A DNA stretch of 64,000 nt from JAICXG01 sp036494545 (lineage in GTDB: Bacteria > Verrucomicrobiota > Verrucomicrobiia > Chthoniobacterales > UBA10450), in NCBI GenBank assembly GCA_036494545.1, contig DASXOB010000002.1:62001-126000 (forward strand). Direction: 5' to 3'. This document shows positions 8,777 through 18,214 of this stretch, in pieces. The translations under genes were made by a program, and so were the position numbers. Numbering within the stretch: position 1 is the first letter of the stretch; every line of letters begins with the position of its first letter. The notes under the pieces were generated by a model. The model saw nothing but the letters and a program-made list of their open reading frames with translations. It did not search any database and had not been told where the DNA came from.

Positions 8777-10351
8777 CTAAAGAAAGTGTCGCCAGTTCAA
8801 ATTTGGGAAGAGGTTAGCCTGCTCTTCGCATTCGCCAAGAAAATCGAAGTCGACCTGGCCGCTGCCCAGTTGCTGCTGAAAGCGATGGAATCGAAGCAGA
8901 TGATTCTTCGTGCGTTGCGTGGCGTATTCGGTTGCGGTCCTGGTTTTGATCAGAAAAGCCCAATCACTTGCCTGGGCGAGAAGGAGTTCACGAGCGGCTT
9001 GTTTCAGAGCGCGATCGATCATCGGATCAGTCGTCTCGCGATACTGGCGCGCGAGTTCGGTCATCCGGCGCGTGGCGGCGTGGAGGTGGCAATAGATCCA
9101 GGCATTTTTCTCATCGAGCCAGACGCTGCTGAAACCGTGCTCACCCCAACTGGAGGGATTGGGCCGAACGACCTGTTGAACCGGATGCTCGAGTAGGAAT
9201 TGACCCGGACTAACGAGTCGGAGTTCGAGCGGCTCGCGTGTAGCTCGAAGAATGAAATGCTCCAGGAACAAAGGACCTTCGAACCACCAATGACCAAACA
9301 ACTCGGCATCGAAAGGGCTAACCAGCACCGGATCGAAAGAAACGTCTCGTGTTCTCTGAAAACGGGCCCGGCATTTTTGGAAGAAATCTTCCGCATGAAT
9401 CTTTGCCGCGATCGAAGCGCGATGACGGTCGTAGAGTTCTTTCTTCGGTCCACCGCTGACGCGATGATATTTAATTCCGCTGAATTTGCGGATGTCGGGA
9501 GGACGAAGGAACAACGCGAGTTCTTCTGGCGAGCGATCGAAACCGATGTCGCGATAAAAATCCCGATACACAGGTTCACCCGGATAGCCGGATTCGGCAC
9601 TCCAAACCGCGCGGTTTGATTCGCCATCACGGGCAAAAACGGCTGGACCCGCCGGTGTAAAGCAGGGCGCGAAGATCGCCCGCTGCGGTTGGCCCTGCGC
9701 GAACATGAGACCATGGGTGTCGAGAACAAACCAGCGGATATCGGCAGCCTGGAGGAGCGAATCGAGACCGTGGCTGTAACCGCATTCCGGCAACCAAAAT
9801 CCAAGAGGCGAGCGACCAAACATTTCGCGGTAGCTCTCGCAGCCAATCAAAACCTGGGCGCGTTGCGCCTCGGGAAAATCCTGGAGCAATGGAAGAAAAG
9901 AATGAGTCGCCGCGCTGGCCATGATTTCGAGGTAGCCGGCATCCTGTAATTCGCGAAATCCTCTCACGACATCGCAGGCGAGCTTCTCGAGGTAAAAGGC
10001 GCGCGTCTCTGCGAAAAACTGGGCATAGAAGCGCGAAAGCTCACAGAGCTGGAAATCGTTTCGATTACGCTCGATCTCCTGATGGGCAAGTCCGATGAGA
10101 CGCTCGAGGTGAGACAGGTAGCGCTGTTGCAGAAGCGGGTCGCAAAGCATCGCGCCGAGCGTTGGCGTGAGCGACATCGTCAGGCGAAAGTGGCGGCCTT
10201 CTTCCGCCAGCCGGCGCATCATGCGCAAGAGCGGCAAGTAGGTTTCGGTCAGGGCTTCGAAGAGCCAGTCTTCCTCCAGGAAATATTCGTGTTCCGGGTG
10301 CCTAACGAATGGAAGATGAGCGTGAAGAATGAGCGCGAAGGAACCGGCCAT
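8777..10351 (-). CDS. GH57-family 1,4-alpha-glucan branching enzyme
   Basis: 524 residues from ATG 10351, chosen because FALILHAHLPFVRHPE, the universal GH57 N-terminal block, begins four residues later; the frame is open to 10399. Catalytic motifs are FWLPECGY with the nucleophile Glu (about residue 189) and SPFDAELFGHWWFEG with the acid Asp (about 348). The alpha-helical C-terminal part (about 400-520) has the ARELLLAQASDWAF block typical of the branching-enzyme subgroup (TT1467-like). It transfers an alpha-1,4 glucan segment to form alpha-1,6 branches. The window also has an unrelated GH13 branching enzyme at 49858-52110. First gene of a three-gene minus-strand operon. Confidence 0.9.
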   Translation of the reverse strand: MAGSFALILHAHLPFVRHPEHEYFLEEDWLFEALTETYLPLLRMMRRLAEEGRHFRLTMSLTPTLGAMLCDPLLQQRYLSHLERLIGLAHQEIERNRNDFQLCELSRFYAQFFAETRAFYLEKLACDVVRGFRELQDAGYLEIMASAATHSFLPLLQDFPEAQRAQVLIGCESYREMFGRSPLGFWLPECGYSHGLDSLLQAADIRWFVLDTHGLMFAQGQPQRAIFAPCFTPAGPAVFARDGESNRAVWSAESGYPGEPVYRDFYRDIGFDRSPEELALFLRPPDIRKFSGIKYHRVSGGPKKELYDRHRASIAAKIHAEDFFQKCRARFQRTRDVSFDPVLVSPFDAELFGHWWFEGPLFLEHFILRATREPLELRLVSPGQFLLEHPVQQVVRPNPSSWGEHGFSSVWLDEKNAWIYCHLHAATRRMTELARQYRETTDPMIDRALKQAARELLLAQASDWAFLIKTRTATEYATQRTKNHLLRFHRFQQQLGSGQVDFDFLGECEEQANLFPNLNWRHFL

Positions 10352-10538
10352 AGGCGAAACGCAAACAGTCTTTAGGGCACGGACTGCGTAGCTTTGCAAC
10401 CTTTGCTCGCCGGGGACGAACGGGAAATGACTGCTCGTTGGGTGCCGATCTCGCGCGGAGTCACTCTAGCGGCTCTTTGCAATCAAAGGAGCGCCGCCCG
10501 GCATTGACGGAACAGCCTGTAAGTGGAGAAATGAGTCT

Positions 10539-11712
10539 ATGGGCAAGGGATTTTTTGAAGTTGGGCTGGTGATTTTGGCGACAATGGGATCTGGAGCGAT
10601 CATGGCCCAACAGCTCGACAAGGGGCGGGACGCAAACACCGCCGCTCCGAATACTTCAAGCATCACCTTCGGCGGCAACTTCGTCGCCGATCCGTGCCAG
10701 ACGTGTAAATATAATTCGGAGCCGAGCGGGTTCTTTGTCTGGGGACGGGACAACTGCACATCGCCTGGGGACATTCAGTCAGTGGCTGTGCCAATTATTG
10801 CCGCGGCGAATGGCATTCCCAACCGCATCTTAACCTCGATTATCCTGAACAATCCGACGGATTGTCCGACCGATACGGTAACTCTAGGCCTTTACACCGA
10901 TACGTGCGGAGATGGTCCCGGCACATTGCTAGCGCAAACGGAAGCTACCGTGGCCGACGCGGCATGTGGACTGACTATCGCCAAGCTGGCTGGCGCACCT
11001 GCTTTGAGCGAAGGAACCAAGTATTGGATCACGGCGACGACCCGCCGCAGAGGCAGGTCTCGATTCGAGGTGGTATGCTTCCAACAATGCGGCTTTAGCG
11101 TTTGATCTTGGCGCAGGTTGGCAGGCATCCAACGGCACGACACCTGCATTCGGCATCCAAGGTCCAGGTACGATGTCAGGTGAGGCGGCAATTGCTGCGT
11201 CGCATCCGGCATTTGGCGGCAACTTGTTTGTCGATCCCTGCACCGGCTGCAATTACAATCCCGACGTCGCGGGTCTCGATGTCCGCGGCCCAGACAATTG
11301 CACATGGCCTGGGCAAACCGCATCCCTTGCAGTGCCATTCGTCGCGCAAAGGACCGGTGTTCCAAGACGCATTTCGGCTGCAATACTCCTCCATAACGCT
11401 ACCAATTGCCGCTATAACAAAGTCACGTTAAGTCTCTATACGGATAACGACTGCAATGGCACTCCGGGTATCCCGCTAGTGTCCGCGCAGGCAACTGTCC
11501 CACAGGGATCGTGCGAGTTGGCGATAGCCAAACTTCATAACTCACCCCAGTTGACCAGGGGAGTTAGGTATTGGGTGACTGCGACGGCAACTGCCGCCCA
11601 AGCGCGCCTAGACGCTAGCTGGTATGTTTCAAACAGTGGCCAGTTTGCGGTAGATCTTGGTGACGGCTGGACAGAATTTAGCGCCGGTACTCCCGTTTTC
11701 TTGGTGGAATAA
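10539..11712 (+). pseudogene. Secreted two-repeat Cys-containing protein broken by a frameshift
   Basis: An open frame from ATG 10539 begins with a signal peptide (GLVILATMGSGAIMAQ) and encodes one domain of about 150 residues (FGGN.VADPC..C.YN, DNCTSPGD, VTLGLYTD, GTKYWITAT). It then runs into a stop at 11105. The next frame, from about 11048, continues the same domain (GLDSRWYASNNAALAFDLG) and goes on through 11173 into a second copy (FGGNLFVDPCTGCNYN, DNCTWPGQ, VTLSLYTD, GVRYWVTAT) to a TAA at 11712. One extra base around 11040-11055 explains the break. The repeat resembles the choice-of-anchor R type of extracellular domain (from memory, not searched). No enzyme motif and no recognisable anchor at the end. 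Either a decaying gene or a sequence error. Confidence 0.7.
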
Positions 11713-12093
11713 ACAGTTTCCGGGGGAGACTTAACGATGGTTGACGTCTTAGAACTATGCAACGGCAGCAAAAGCCGACCTAACTCTAGTCAGGGACACT
11801 CTGAGCAACGATGATTAGACCTAAATGCCAATTCTGTTCCAGAGACAGTCTTTAACCGATATGAAGAGCGGTATTAGAGCAGCGGCTCCGGCAATAAGCC
11901 ACAGCTGATTATTCACTGTCAGCCTTAGCCTGACGTTAGCTGCTACGGTCTAATGAAGCCTAGCCAGTTAAAAGCGCGACGTTGCAGGAGAATTCTTCTG
12001 CCTGGGACAAAGTGCTTCATTTAACGAGCGACACTTGTCGAAGAATTTCCGCGGTGATGCCGCTTAAAGGCCTAGCTACCTGCCGAAGACAGT
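11713..12093. other. Intergenic stretch without a recognised gene
   Basis: About 380 bp between two convergent loci. No convincing open frame, tRNA or strong terminator was found. The base composition looks more AT-rich than its surroundings and there is no GCCTAACGA motif. Confidence 0.5.
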
Positions 12094-13257
12094 TTACAGC
12101 GTGCGGCAGAAATCCTGAAAGCGATCGAGACCCTTCTTAATGATGTCGATGCTGGTGGCATAACTTAGGCGCACTGTGCGATCGTCGCCAAACGCAACCC
12201 CAGGCACCACTGCGACATTGGCTTTGCTCAGGAGTCGATCGGCGAAGTTCTGAGAGGTCAATCCGAGCTGGCTGATATTGACCAGTACGTAAAAGGCTCC
12301 CATCGGTTTGACGGCGCTGATATTCGGGATTTTCGAGATGCGATCGAACATGTAATTGCGGCGCATATCGAATTCGTCGTGCATGTCGGAGAGTGGTTGC
12401 TGGTCGCCTTTCAGGGCGGCGATGGCACCTTTTTGCGCGAACGAACACGGATTGGAAGTGCTGTGGCTTTGAATGGAATCGACCGCCTTCGCGATTGCTT
12501 CCGGCGCGCCCATGTAGCCGAGACGCCAGCCGGTCATTGCATAGGATTTGCTAAAGCCGTTCACGGTAATCGTGAGGTCGTAGGCTTGTTTGGAAAGTGA
12601 CGCGACGCTGATGTGCTCCGCACCGTCGTAGACCAGCTTTTCGTAAATTTCGTCGGATAAAATGTAGATGTCCTCTTCCGCGGCGACGTTGACGATTGCT
12701 TCGAGTTCGTCGCGGGAATAGACCGAGCCACTTGGATTACCCGGGCTGTTGAGGATCACCATTTTGGTCCTCGGCGTCATGGCATTCTCAAACTCTTCCG
12801 CGCTCATCTTCCAGCCATTGCGTTCGCTGGTTTGCACAATGATCGGCTCGGCCCCGGCGAGTCTAACCATGTCTGGATAACTGACCCAATACGGCGCGGG
12901 GATGACGACCTCGTCGCCGCGTTCGCAGGTAGCAAGGACGGCGTTGTAACAGGAGTGTTTGGCGCCGTTGCTCACGATCACCTGGCTGGCGCGATACTCG
13001 AGGCCGTTATCGGCGGCAAACTTGTCCGCGATCGCCTGGCGCAATTCCGGCAGGCCAGAGCTGGGTGTGTATTTGGTGAATCCGGCCTGCAGCGCGGTGA
13101 TGGCGGCTTCCTTAATATGCTCCGGCGTGTCGAAGTCGGGCTCGCCGGCTCCGAAGCCGCAGATATCGATCCCCTCGGCTTTCATTGCCTTGGCTTTGCT
13201 GTCGATCGCGAGGGTGAGCGAGGGAGTCAATTGTGCGGCGCGAGCGGAGATTTCCAT
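12094..13257 (-). CDS. Aspartate/aromatic aminotransferase, class I
   Basis: 387 residues, fold-type I PLP enzyme of the AAT I-beta group. FGAGEPDFDTPEHI is the N-terminal substrate-binding loop, YTPSSGLPELRQAIA follows, NSPGNPSGSVY holds the PLP-contacting Asn, and the Schiff-base Lys is K237 in VNGFSKSYAMTGWR. The Arg that binds the alpha-carboxylate is expected in the C-terminal VRLSYA block. It transfers amino groups between aspartate (or related amino acids) and 2-oxoglutarate; exact specificity cannot be read. It is 42 bp downstream of the double NDK gene on the same strand. Confidence 0.93.
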   Translation of the reverse strand: MEISARAAQLTPSLTLAIDSKAKAMKAEGIDICGFGAGEPDFDTPEHIKEAAITALQAGFTKYTPSSGLPELRQAIADKFAADNGLEYRASQVIVSNGAKHSCYNAVLATCERGDEVVIPAPYWVSYPDMVRLAGAEPIIVQTSERNGWKMSAEEFENAMTPRTKMVILNSPGNPSGSVYSRDELEAIVNVAAEEDIYILSDEIYEKLVYDGAEHISVASLSKQAYDLTITVNGFSKSYAMTGWRLGYMGAPEAIAKAVDSIQSHSTSNPCSFAQKGAIAALKGDQQPLSDMHDEFDMRRNYMFDRISKIPNISAVKPMGAFYVLVNISQLGLTSQNFADRLLSKANVAVVPGVAFGDDRTVRLSYATSIDIIKKGLDRFQDFCRTL

Positions 13258-13299
13258 GGTAAAAATGTTCAGGTTCCTTTTGAAAAAGGGGAGCGCAAG

Positions 13300-14376
13300 C
13301 TATGGGCGCGCGTAAAAGTTTTCAATCAAAGGTTTAAGGTTGTTTTCTCGCACCTGCACGATCTCCATCTCGCGTTTGGCGTTCTCCGCTGAGTCGGAAG
13401 CGTGCGCAGCATTGACCATGATGGTCTGGCCGAATTCGCGCCGAATCGAGCCGGGCGGTGCTTTGCTTGGATCAGTCGGACCAAGAACGTCGCGGATCTT
13501 GCGCACGGCATCTTCGCCCTGGTAGACGAGGGCAATGCATTTCTCCGTGCCTGGGACGTGGCGCAGACCGTCAGCCGTCGCGCTCGGACGCGCACCGGAC
13601 ATGAATTCGACGATATCTTCCCAGGCATCGCGGCCTTTCTCGGCGCCGAGTTTGTTCGTCAGAACGTCGAGCACAGGCCCGTAAAATTCCTCGGCCTGGG
13701 CCACACTCATGCGATGGACCTTGAAGCCGATGATATAGAGTCCGGTGCGCGAAAAGACTTCAATCACGCCGCCGGGTCGGATATTGGGGAATTTAAAATT
13801 GTCGGGCTTGATGAGGACCAACGCCTTTTCAACCTTGGCGCCGGGCGGATAGGCAATCACATCGTCAAGAATTCCGCCGTCGGAATCCGAAAAACTTGTC
13901 CAGAGCTTGAGATTTTCCTCGACCGACTGGGCATCGAGCGAAGCGATCACGCCCGGCTCGAAATACTTCACCTCGCCACTTTCATCAGTGATGTAGTCGC
14001 CGTAGGTATCGCGGATCGTTTCGCCACTCGTGCGCTCGTGCACGATATGTCCGACGACGTGGCGGATTTTCTCGACTGCGTTCTCGCCGCGAAAAACCAG
14101 GAGCAAGACCCGCGGCCGATGACCGTCGCGTTCGCCGCTGAAATTTTTGCGCACGTAGTCGCGAATGATCTCTTGCGTTGCGCGATGGCGAGGATTGTCG
14201 GCGGTAACGATATTTTCGGTGAAGCGCCTGACCAGCTCCTCACTTGGGGCGAACATACGACCGCCGACCAGATCGAGCCCGGTGCGGGAAATGAGTCGGG
14301 AAACAATGCCGCCGGTGCGCGACTTGCGCATGGAGTAGGGGGTGACGATGACGTAGGAAAGTTCTTCTGCCTGCAT
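13300..14376 (-). CDS. Tandem two-domain nucleoside diphosphate kinase-like protein
   Basis: About 358 residues from ATG 14376; the frame is open to 14421. Two NDK-type domains follow one another. The C-terminal one has LVLIKPDNF, IEVFSRTGLYIIGFKV, LGPTDPSKAPPGSIR and NAAHASDS with the phospho-acceptor His (about residue 325), plus an insert of about 45 residues (NKLGAEKGRDAW...) before the active-site half. The N-terminal domain keeps the outline (YVIVTPYSMRKSRTGG, GENAVEKIR, ETIRDTYGDY) but has YFEPGVIA where the His loop should be, so it is probably inactive. A normal NDK is about 140 residues. The protein would convert NDPs to NTPs, with the first half structural or regulatory. Confidence 0.85.
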   Translation of the reverse strand: MQAEELSYVIVTPYSMRKSRTGGIVSRLISRTGLDLVGGRMFAPSEELVRRFTENIVTADNPRHRATQEIIRDYVRKNFSGERDGHRPRVLLLVFRGENAVEKIRHVVGHIVHERTSGETIRDTYGDYITDESGEVKYFEPGVIASLDAQSVEENLKLWTSFSDSDGGILDDVIAYPPGAKVEKALVLIKPDNFKFPNIRPGGVIEVFSRTGLYIIGFKVHRMSVAQAEEFYGPVLDVLTNKLGAEKGRDAWEDIVEFMSGARPSATADGLRHVPGTEKCIALVYQGEDAVRKIRDVLGPTDPSKAPPGSIRREFGQTIMVNAAHASDSAENAKREMEIVQVRENNLKPLIENFYARP

Positions 14377-14511
14377 AAGGGTTGCGAGCGGCTCTGGATT
14401 TCGCCGCCAGGTTGCAGGCAATCGAAGTCGCTCAGACGCGTGGAAGTTAGCTGGCGACGAGGAGCCTTCAAGAAGCTTTTGCGCTCAGGTTTTCAGGAGC
14501 GTTGTCCCCGA

Positions 14512-15327
14512 TTAGCGGGCGAGCTGACAGAGAAGTGCGACCCATTTCCCGCGTTGGCGCAGCTGCTCGAGCCGAAAACATTGATCTTCGAGAACGCTCA
14601 CGACCAGTTGGGATTGATTGTGCAGGATCCCGGAAGCTATGAGCCAGCCGCCCGATCGCAGCCAAAGTCGGAAGTGCGGCAGTGCGGTGATCAGAAGCTC
14701 GCTATAGAGATTCGCCGTGATGATGTCGTAGCGGCTGACTGTTTTCCAGCGCAACACGTCGGCGCCGATAAATCTTACGCGCGCGAGGCAGTTCAGGTTC
14801 GCGTTCCGACGAGCGTGTGCAACTGCCCCCGGGTCGATGTCCATTCCAAGTGCTTCTTCGGCTCCCAGTCTCCGCGCGGCGAGCGCCAGAATGCCGGTGC
14901 CTGTTCCGATGTCCAATAGTCGCCAGCCACGGGGGAGTTTTCTCGCTCTCTCGGCAAGCAGCCGTAGCGACATTGCGGTCGTGGCGTGTTCGCCGGTACC
15001 GAAAGCACCCGCCGCCGGAATGATGAGTTGTTTCCCATCGCCGGTCGATGATTGGCAAGTGCCGACGATTTGGAGATGACGGCCGATCCGAATCGGCGGA
15101 TGATCTTTTGTTTTCGACTGCCAATTGCGGCGCAGGCTTTTGAAGCTGCCTCCAAATTTCTCGACCAACTTCGCCGCTTGGGCCCGAGCCGGGCAACTAA
15201 TTTGGGCAATAGCCTTTGTCCTGCCCGGGAGCATGACGATAGCGAGCCTCCTACGCGCGATTTTTTCGAGGGTTGGTTCGTTCCTCGCCAGCCAGGCGCC
15301 GGAGACCCGTCTCTGCCAGAGGATCAT
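14512..15327 (-). CDS. prmA: Ribosomal protein L11 methyltransferase-like protein (PrmA)
   Basis: 271 residues. The PrmA substrate loop AFGTGEHATTAM is followed by SAM motif I LLDIGTGTGILALAA, GMDIDPGAVAHARRNANLN, then DIITANLYSELL, where NxxxxxL is the family version of motif IV. PrmA trimethylates lysines and the N-terminus of ribosomal protein L11, whose gene rplK lies at 21828 in this window. The first 80 residues are diverged from the E. coli type. Its ATG overlaps the stop of the SprT-like gene by 4 bp, implying translational coupling. Confidence 0.88.
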   Translation of the reverse strand: MILWQRRVSGAWLARNEPTLEKIARRRLAIVMLPGRTKAIAQISCPARAQAAKLVEKFGGSFKSLRRNWQSKTKDHPPIRIGRHLQIVGTCQSSTGDGKQLIIPAAGAFGTGEHATTAMSLRLLAERARKLPRGWRLLDIGTGTGILALAARRLGAEEALGMDIDPGAVAHARRNANLNCLARVRFIGADVLRWKTVSRYDIITANLYSELLITALPHFRLWLRSGGWLIASGILHNQSQLVVSVLEDQCFRLEQLRQRGKWVALLCQLAR

Positions 15328-15968
15328 GCTCGTGGGGGCGTAGCTTCACGCGAGACGAGCTTTAACCTGAAACGCTCGTGATAGCGCCCGTGGTTGAAAG
15401 CGCGACAGCAGGCCAGACAGGCGCACGCGCGACGAAGTGGGCGGGAACGTGGAAGCTCTCGGCCGCAGTCGGCGCAAACGTAGAGGTAGCGCCGTCGTTG
15501 GCGATGAACGGGAAGAGGGAGGTTATGACAACGCATTTCATTTGCGATCCCAAGATCGGCGCAAGCTCTTCGCCATTCTGCGCCATGCGGGGCGATATGA
15601 CGACGTCCGGCGCGAAACTGAGCAAGCAGATGCGCCAGTTCGTGTCTCAAGGTGCGGTCGATCTCGGCTTCGCCGTAATCGGACAGCCGACAGTTGAGTA
15701 ACACGCTTCTTTTCGCGTATTCCGCGCGACCGGCAGCGGAGCGCAGGCGCGCCGACCATTCTACGACCACCCGCGCCGCCAAATTCTGGGCCCCGTTTTC
15801 GCGAAACAACTGCCGTGCCAGCGTTTCGAGACCTGGATCCGGACCGGGCGTTCGTGCTGGAACTGAGCAGCGCAATGTGAATTCGAGCTGGACCAGTGGA
15901 AGCCGCTTCTCTTGCTTGGAGAAGCCTTCACTCCTTTTGGAGCGCCGCGGCAAACTAAACGCCGGCAT
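15324..15968 (-). CDS. SprT-like zinc metalloprotease-fold protein
   Basis: 214 residues from ATG 15968; the frame is open to 16043. LRHELAHLL is an HExxH zinc site, followed by HIAPHGAEWRRACADLG, the standard SprT continuation with the third ligand. The C-terminal YVCADCGRE...CACLACCR is a zinc ribbon. SprT-like proteins are related to the DNA-protein crosslink protease SPRTN, but bacterial members are poorly characterised. The start overlaps the end of the cysteine desulfurase by 14 bp and its stop overlaps prmA by 4 bp, so cysE-nifS-sprT-prmA look like one transcript. Confidence 0.83.
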   Translation of the reverse strand: MPAFSLPRRSKRSEGFSKQEKRLPLVQLEFTLRCSVPARTPGPDPGLETLARQLFRENGAQNLAARVVVEWSARLRSAAGRAEYAKRSVLLNCRLSDYGEAEIDRTLRHELAHLLAQFRAGRRHIAPHGAEWRRACADLGIANEMRCHNLPLPVHRQRRRYLYVCADCGRELPRSRPLRRACACLACCRAFNHGRYHERFRLKLVSREATPPRA

Positions 15969-17121
15969 GATGCACCGATTCGTTAGGCATTCGGCGTGTC
16001 TGACGTTGCACGATTCGTCCGAGAACAGCCGCGGTCGCCACAATTTCCTCCATCGTGGTTTCTTTGCCTAACGATAAGCGAATCGCGGAGGCGGCGCGCT
16101 CGCGCGGGAGTCCCATCGTGAGCAGCACGTGTGAGGCGACGACCGAACCAACCATGCAGGCCGAACCGCTTGAGGCGCAGACGCCTTCCAGGTCGAGGGC
16201 CATGAGCATGGTTTCGGATGGGAAACCAGGAAAACTAATGTTGAGAGTGTTAGCCAGTCGCGGCGCGTCTGCGCTATTTTGCTGTGCGCCGGAGAAAATG
16301 CGGGCAATCATCTGCCAAAGTTGGTCGCGCAGTTTTGCTTCGCGCTCCTGTTCGTTAGGCAAGCCGCGCAGGACTTCCTCGGCTGCCGCCGCCATGCCGA
16401 CAATCGCCGGGACATTTTCCGTTCCCGGACGGCGTTCGCCTTCATGTGCACCGCCAAATTGGATGGGGTCGATGGACAAACCCGAACGGAGATAAAGGAA
16501 GCCCGCTCCTTTTGGGCCGTAGAATTTGTGCCCGGCGAAACTCGCGGCGTCGATACCGCGGCAGTCGGTGAGTAGTTTGCCAAACGACTGCACCATGTCG
16601 CTGTGCAATACGATGCCATGTTTGCGGCAAACCTCCGAAATCTCATTCAAGGGTTGAATGACCCCAGTTTCATTGTTCGCGCTCATGACGGAGACGAGCG
16701 TGGTATCGGGGCGAATGGCGGTCAGGAGCTGGTTGGGGTCGATTAAACCCTTGGTGGAAACCTTCAGCCAGGTCACCTCGAAACCTTCCCGCTTCTGCAA
16801 ATATTCGAGTGTGTGCAGGACCGCGTGGTGTTCGGCGCGATTGCTGATCAAATGTTTTCCGCTAGGCGCGTTTCGTGTTGCCAGGCCAAGCAGGGCAAGA
16901 TTGTTCGCTTCCGTTCCACCGCTCGTAAAAATGATCTCGTGCGGCTTTGCGCCTAACAATGCCGCGATTTGGTCGCGTGCGTCGTCAAGCGCGGCGCGGG
17001 TTTCGCGACCGGCCGCATGCACGCTCGATGGGTTTCCAAAATGCCGCTCGAAATAGGGCTGCATAGCGCGCCACGCTATCGGGCTGAGCGGCGTGGTTGC
17101 GTTGTAATCGAGGTAGATCAC
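15955..17121 (-). CDS. Cysteine desulfurase (NifS/IscS family)
   Basis: 388 residues. DYNATTP opens the protein, FTSGGTEANNLAL is the PLP phosphate-binding block, AEHHAVL carries the conserved His pair, the PLP lysine is K199 in FAGHKFYGPKG, and the persulfide Cys is C322 in SSGSACMVGS. It releases sulfur from cysteine as an enzyme-bound persulfide for Fe-S clusters and tRNA thiolation, including MnmA. No IscU/IscA/hsc genes follow, so it is not in an isc operon. It is 49 bp downstream of cysE, linking cysteine supply to use. Confidence 0.95.
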   Translation of the reverse strand: MIYLDYNATTPLSPIAWRAMQPYFERHFGNPSSVHAAGRETRAALDDARDQIAALLGAKPHEIIFTSGGTEANNLALLGLATRNAPSGKHLISNRAEHHAVLHTLEYLQKREGFEVTWLKVSTKGLIDPNQLLTAIRPDTTLVSVMSANNETGVIQPLNEISEVCRKHGIVLHSDMVQSFGKLLTDCRGIDAASFAGHKFYGPKGAGFLYLRSGLSIDPIQFGGAHEGERRPGTENVPAIVGMAAAAEEVLRGLPNEQEREAKLRDQLWQMIARIFSGAQQNSADAPRLANTLNISFPGFPSETMLMALDLEGVCASSGSACMVGSVVASHVLLTMGLPRERAASAIRLSLGKETTMEEIVATAAVLGRIVQRQTRRMPNESVHHAGV

Positions 17122-17170
17122 TGAACTGTCCGCCTTGGAACAAGGGCAATCGCGAACATCGCCTGATTCT

Positions 17171-18091
17171 TCAAAGCCCCTTTTCCTGTTCGGCCGGTCG
17201 TTCGCGTTTCGAGATAACCCGCATCTGTTTCGCCTCGTAATAGACTAACGAATCCGGCGGCACACTCTGCATGAGGAAAACATTCCCTCCGATCGTGCTT
17301 CCTGCACCGACCGTCGTCCTTCCGCCGAGAATGGTTGAGTTAGGATAGATCGTGACATGATCCTCCACATTGGGATGACGTTTGCCACCTTTTTTGACGT
17401 GACCGTGATCGTCCTTTTGAAAGCTGCGCGCGCCTAAGGTCACCCCGTGATAAAGCTTTACGTGCGTACCGATTTCGCAGGTTTCGCCGATCACCACCCC
17501 AGTGCCATGGTCGATGAAGAAGTAGTTCCCGATTTTCGCCCCGGGATGAATATCGATGCCGGTGCGGCTGTGCGCCCATTCCGTCATCATGCGCGGAATC
17601 AGCGGCAGATCGCTCTGGTAAAGGATGTGCGCCATGCGTTGGATCGCGATCGCCTCGAGTGAAGGATAGGCGAGAATGATCTCCTCGAAACTGGTCGAGG
17701 CCGGGTCGCCTTCGAAAGCGGCGTCAATATCAGTCCAGAGCGTTTCGCGCACGTCGGCCAGCTTGGAAAAGAAATCGCGCAGGATACGATCCGCCTCTGG
17801 CGCGACCAATTCATGGCGGTCACGCCGGGCGAGACTTTTGCACATCTCCGGATGAAGGCGCGCGTGCAACGAGCGGAGACGACTGCGCGTCAGATCGGGC
17901 AAATCGCCGGGATGAACGACCGCCGCACCGTGAAAACCGGGAAAGAGCAAACTCAGCAATTCCACGCAGGCCGTATCGATGGCCGGGCGCGAGGGAAGCG
18001 TGGCCGCGGCGTCGAGGTAGTTGATACCTCCGTCCGCACTATAAGTACGAAGTAACGCCTGGATCGCATCCTCGTTAGGCGATTTTTCCAT
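17171..18091 (-). CDS. cysE: Serine O-acetyltransferase
   Basis: 306 residues. An alpha-helical N-terminal domain (about 1-185) is followed by a left-handed beta-helix of hexapeptide repeats (RTGIDIHPGAKIG, FFIDHGTGVVIGET, HVKLYHGVTLGA, NVEDHVTIYPNSTILG). DHGTGVVIGET contains the catalytic Asp/His block. It acetylates serine with acetyl-CoA in the first dedicated step of cysteine synthesis. The larger helical domain resembles the EpsC-type serine acetyltransferases rather than E. coli CysE. A TCGTTAGGC motif lies within its first codons. First gene of the cysE-nifS-sprT-prmA run. Confidence 0.94.
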   Translation of the reverse strand: MEKSPNEDAIQALLRTYSADGGINYLDAAATLPSRPAIDTACVELLSLLFPGFHGAAVVHPGDLPDLTRSRLRSLHARLHPEMCKSLARRDRHELVAPEADRILRDFFSKLADVRETLWTDIDAAFEGDPASTSFEEIILAYPSLEAIAIQRMAHILYQSDLPLIPRMMTEWAHSRTGIDIHPGAKIGNYFFIDHGTGVVIGETCEIGTHVKLYHGVTLGARSFQKDDHGHVKKGGKRHPNVEDHVTIYPNSTILGGRTTVGAGSTIGGNVFLMQSVPPDSLVYYEAKQMRVISKRERPAEQEKGL

Positions 18092-18214
18092 TACCCTAAT
18101 TATATCAGTGGACCTGAAGGAAAATAGGCGAAAGTCGGAGGACGGCGCGGGGCGCCAGTGAACCCAGAGCGCGAATCTGCTTGCCTTACGGTCGGGTGCT
18201 TCTATGAAGAGCCT

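Noticed and set aside
13402..14919. 505-residue open frame on the plus strand
   Set aside because: It lies wholly opposite the double NDK and prmA genes, which have full family motifs. Its translation has no recognisable domain and odd composition; an antisense shadow of GC-rich coding DNA.
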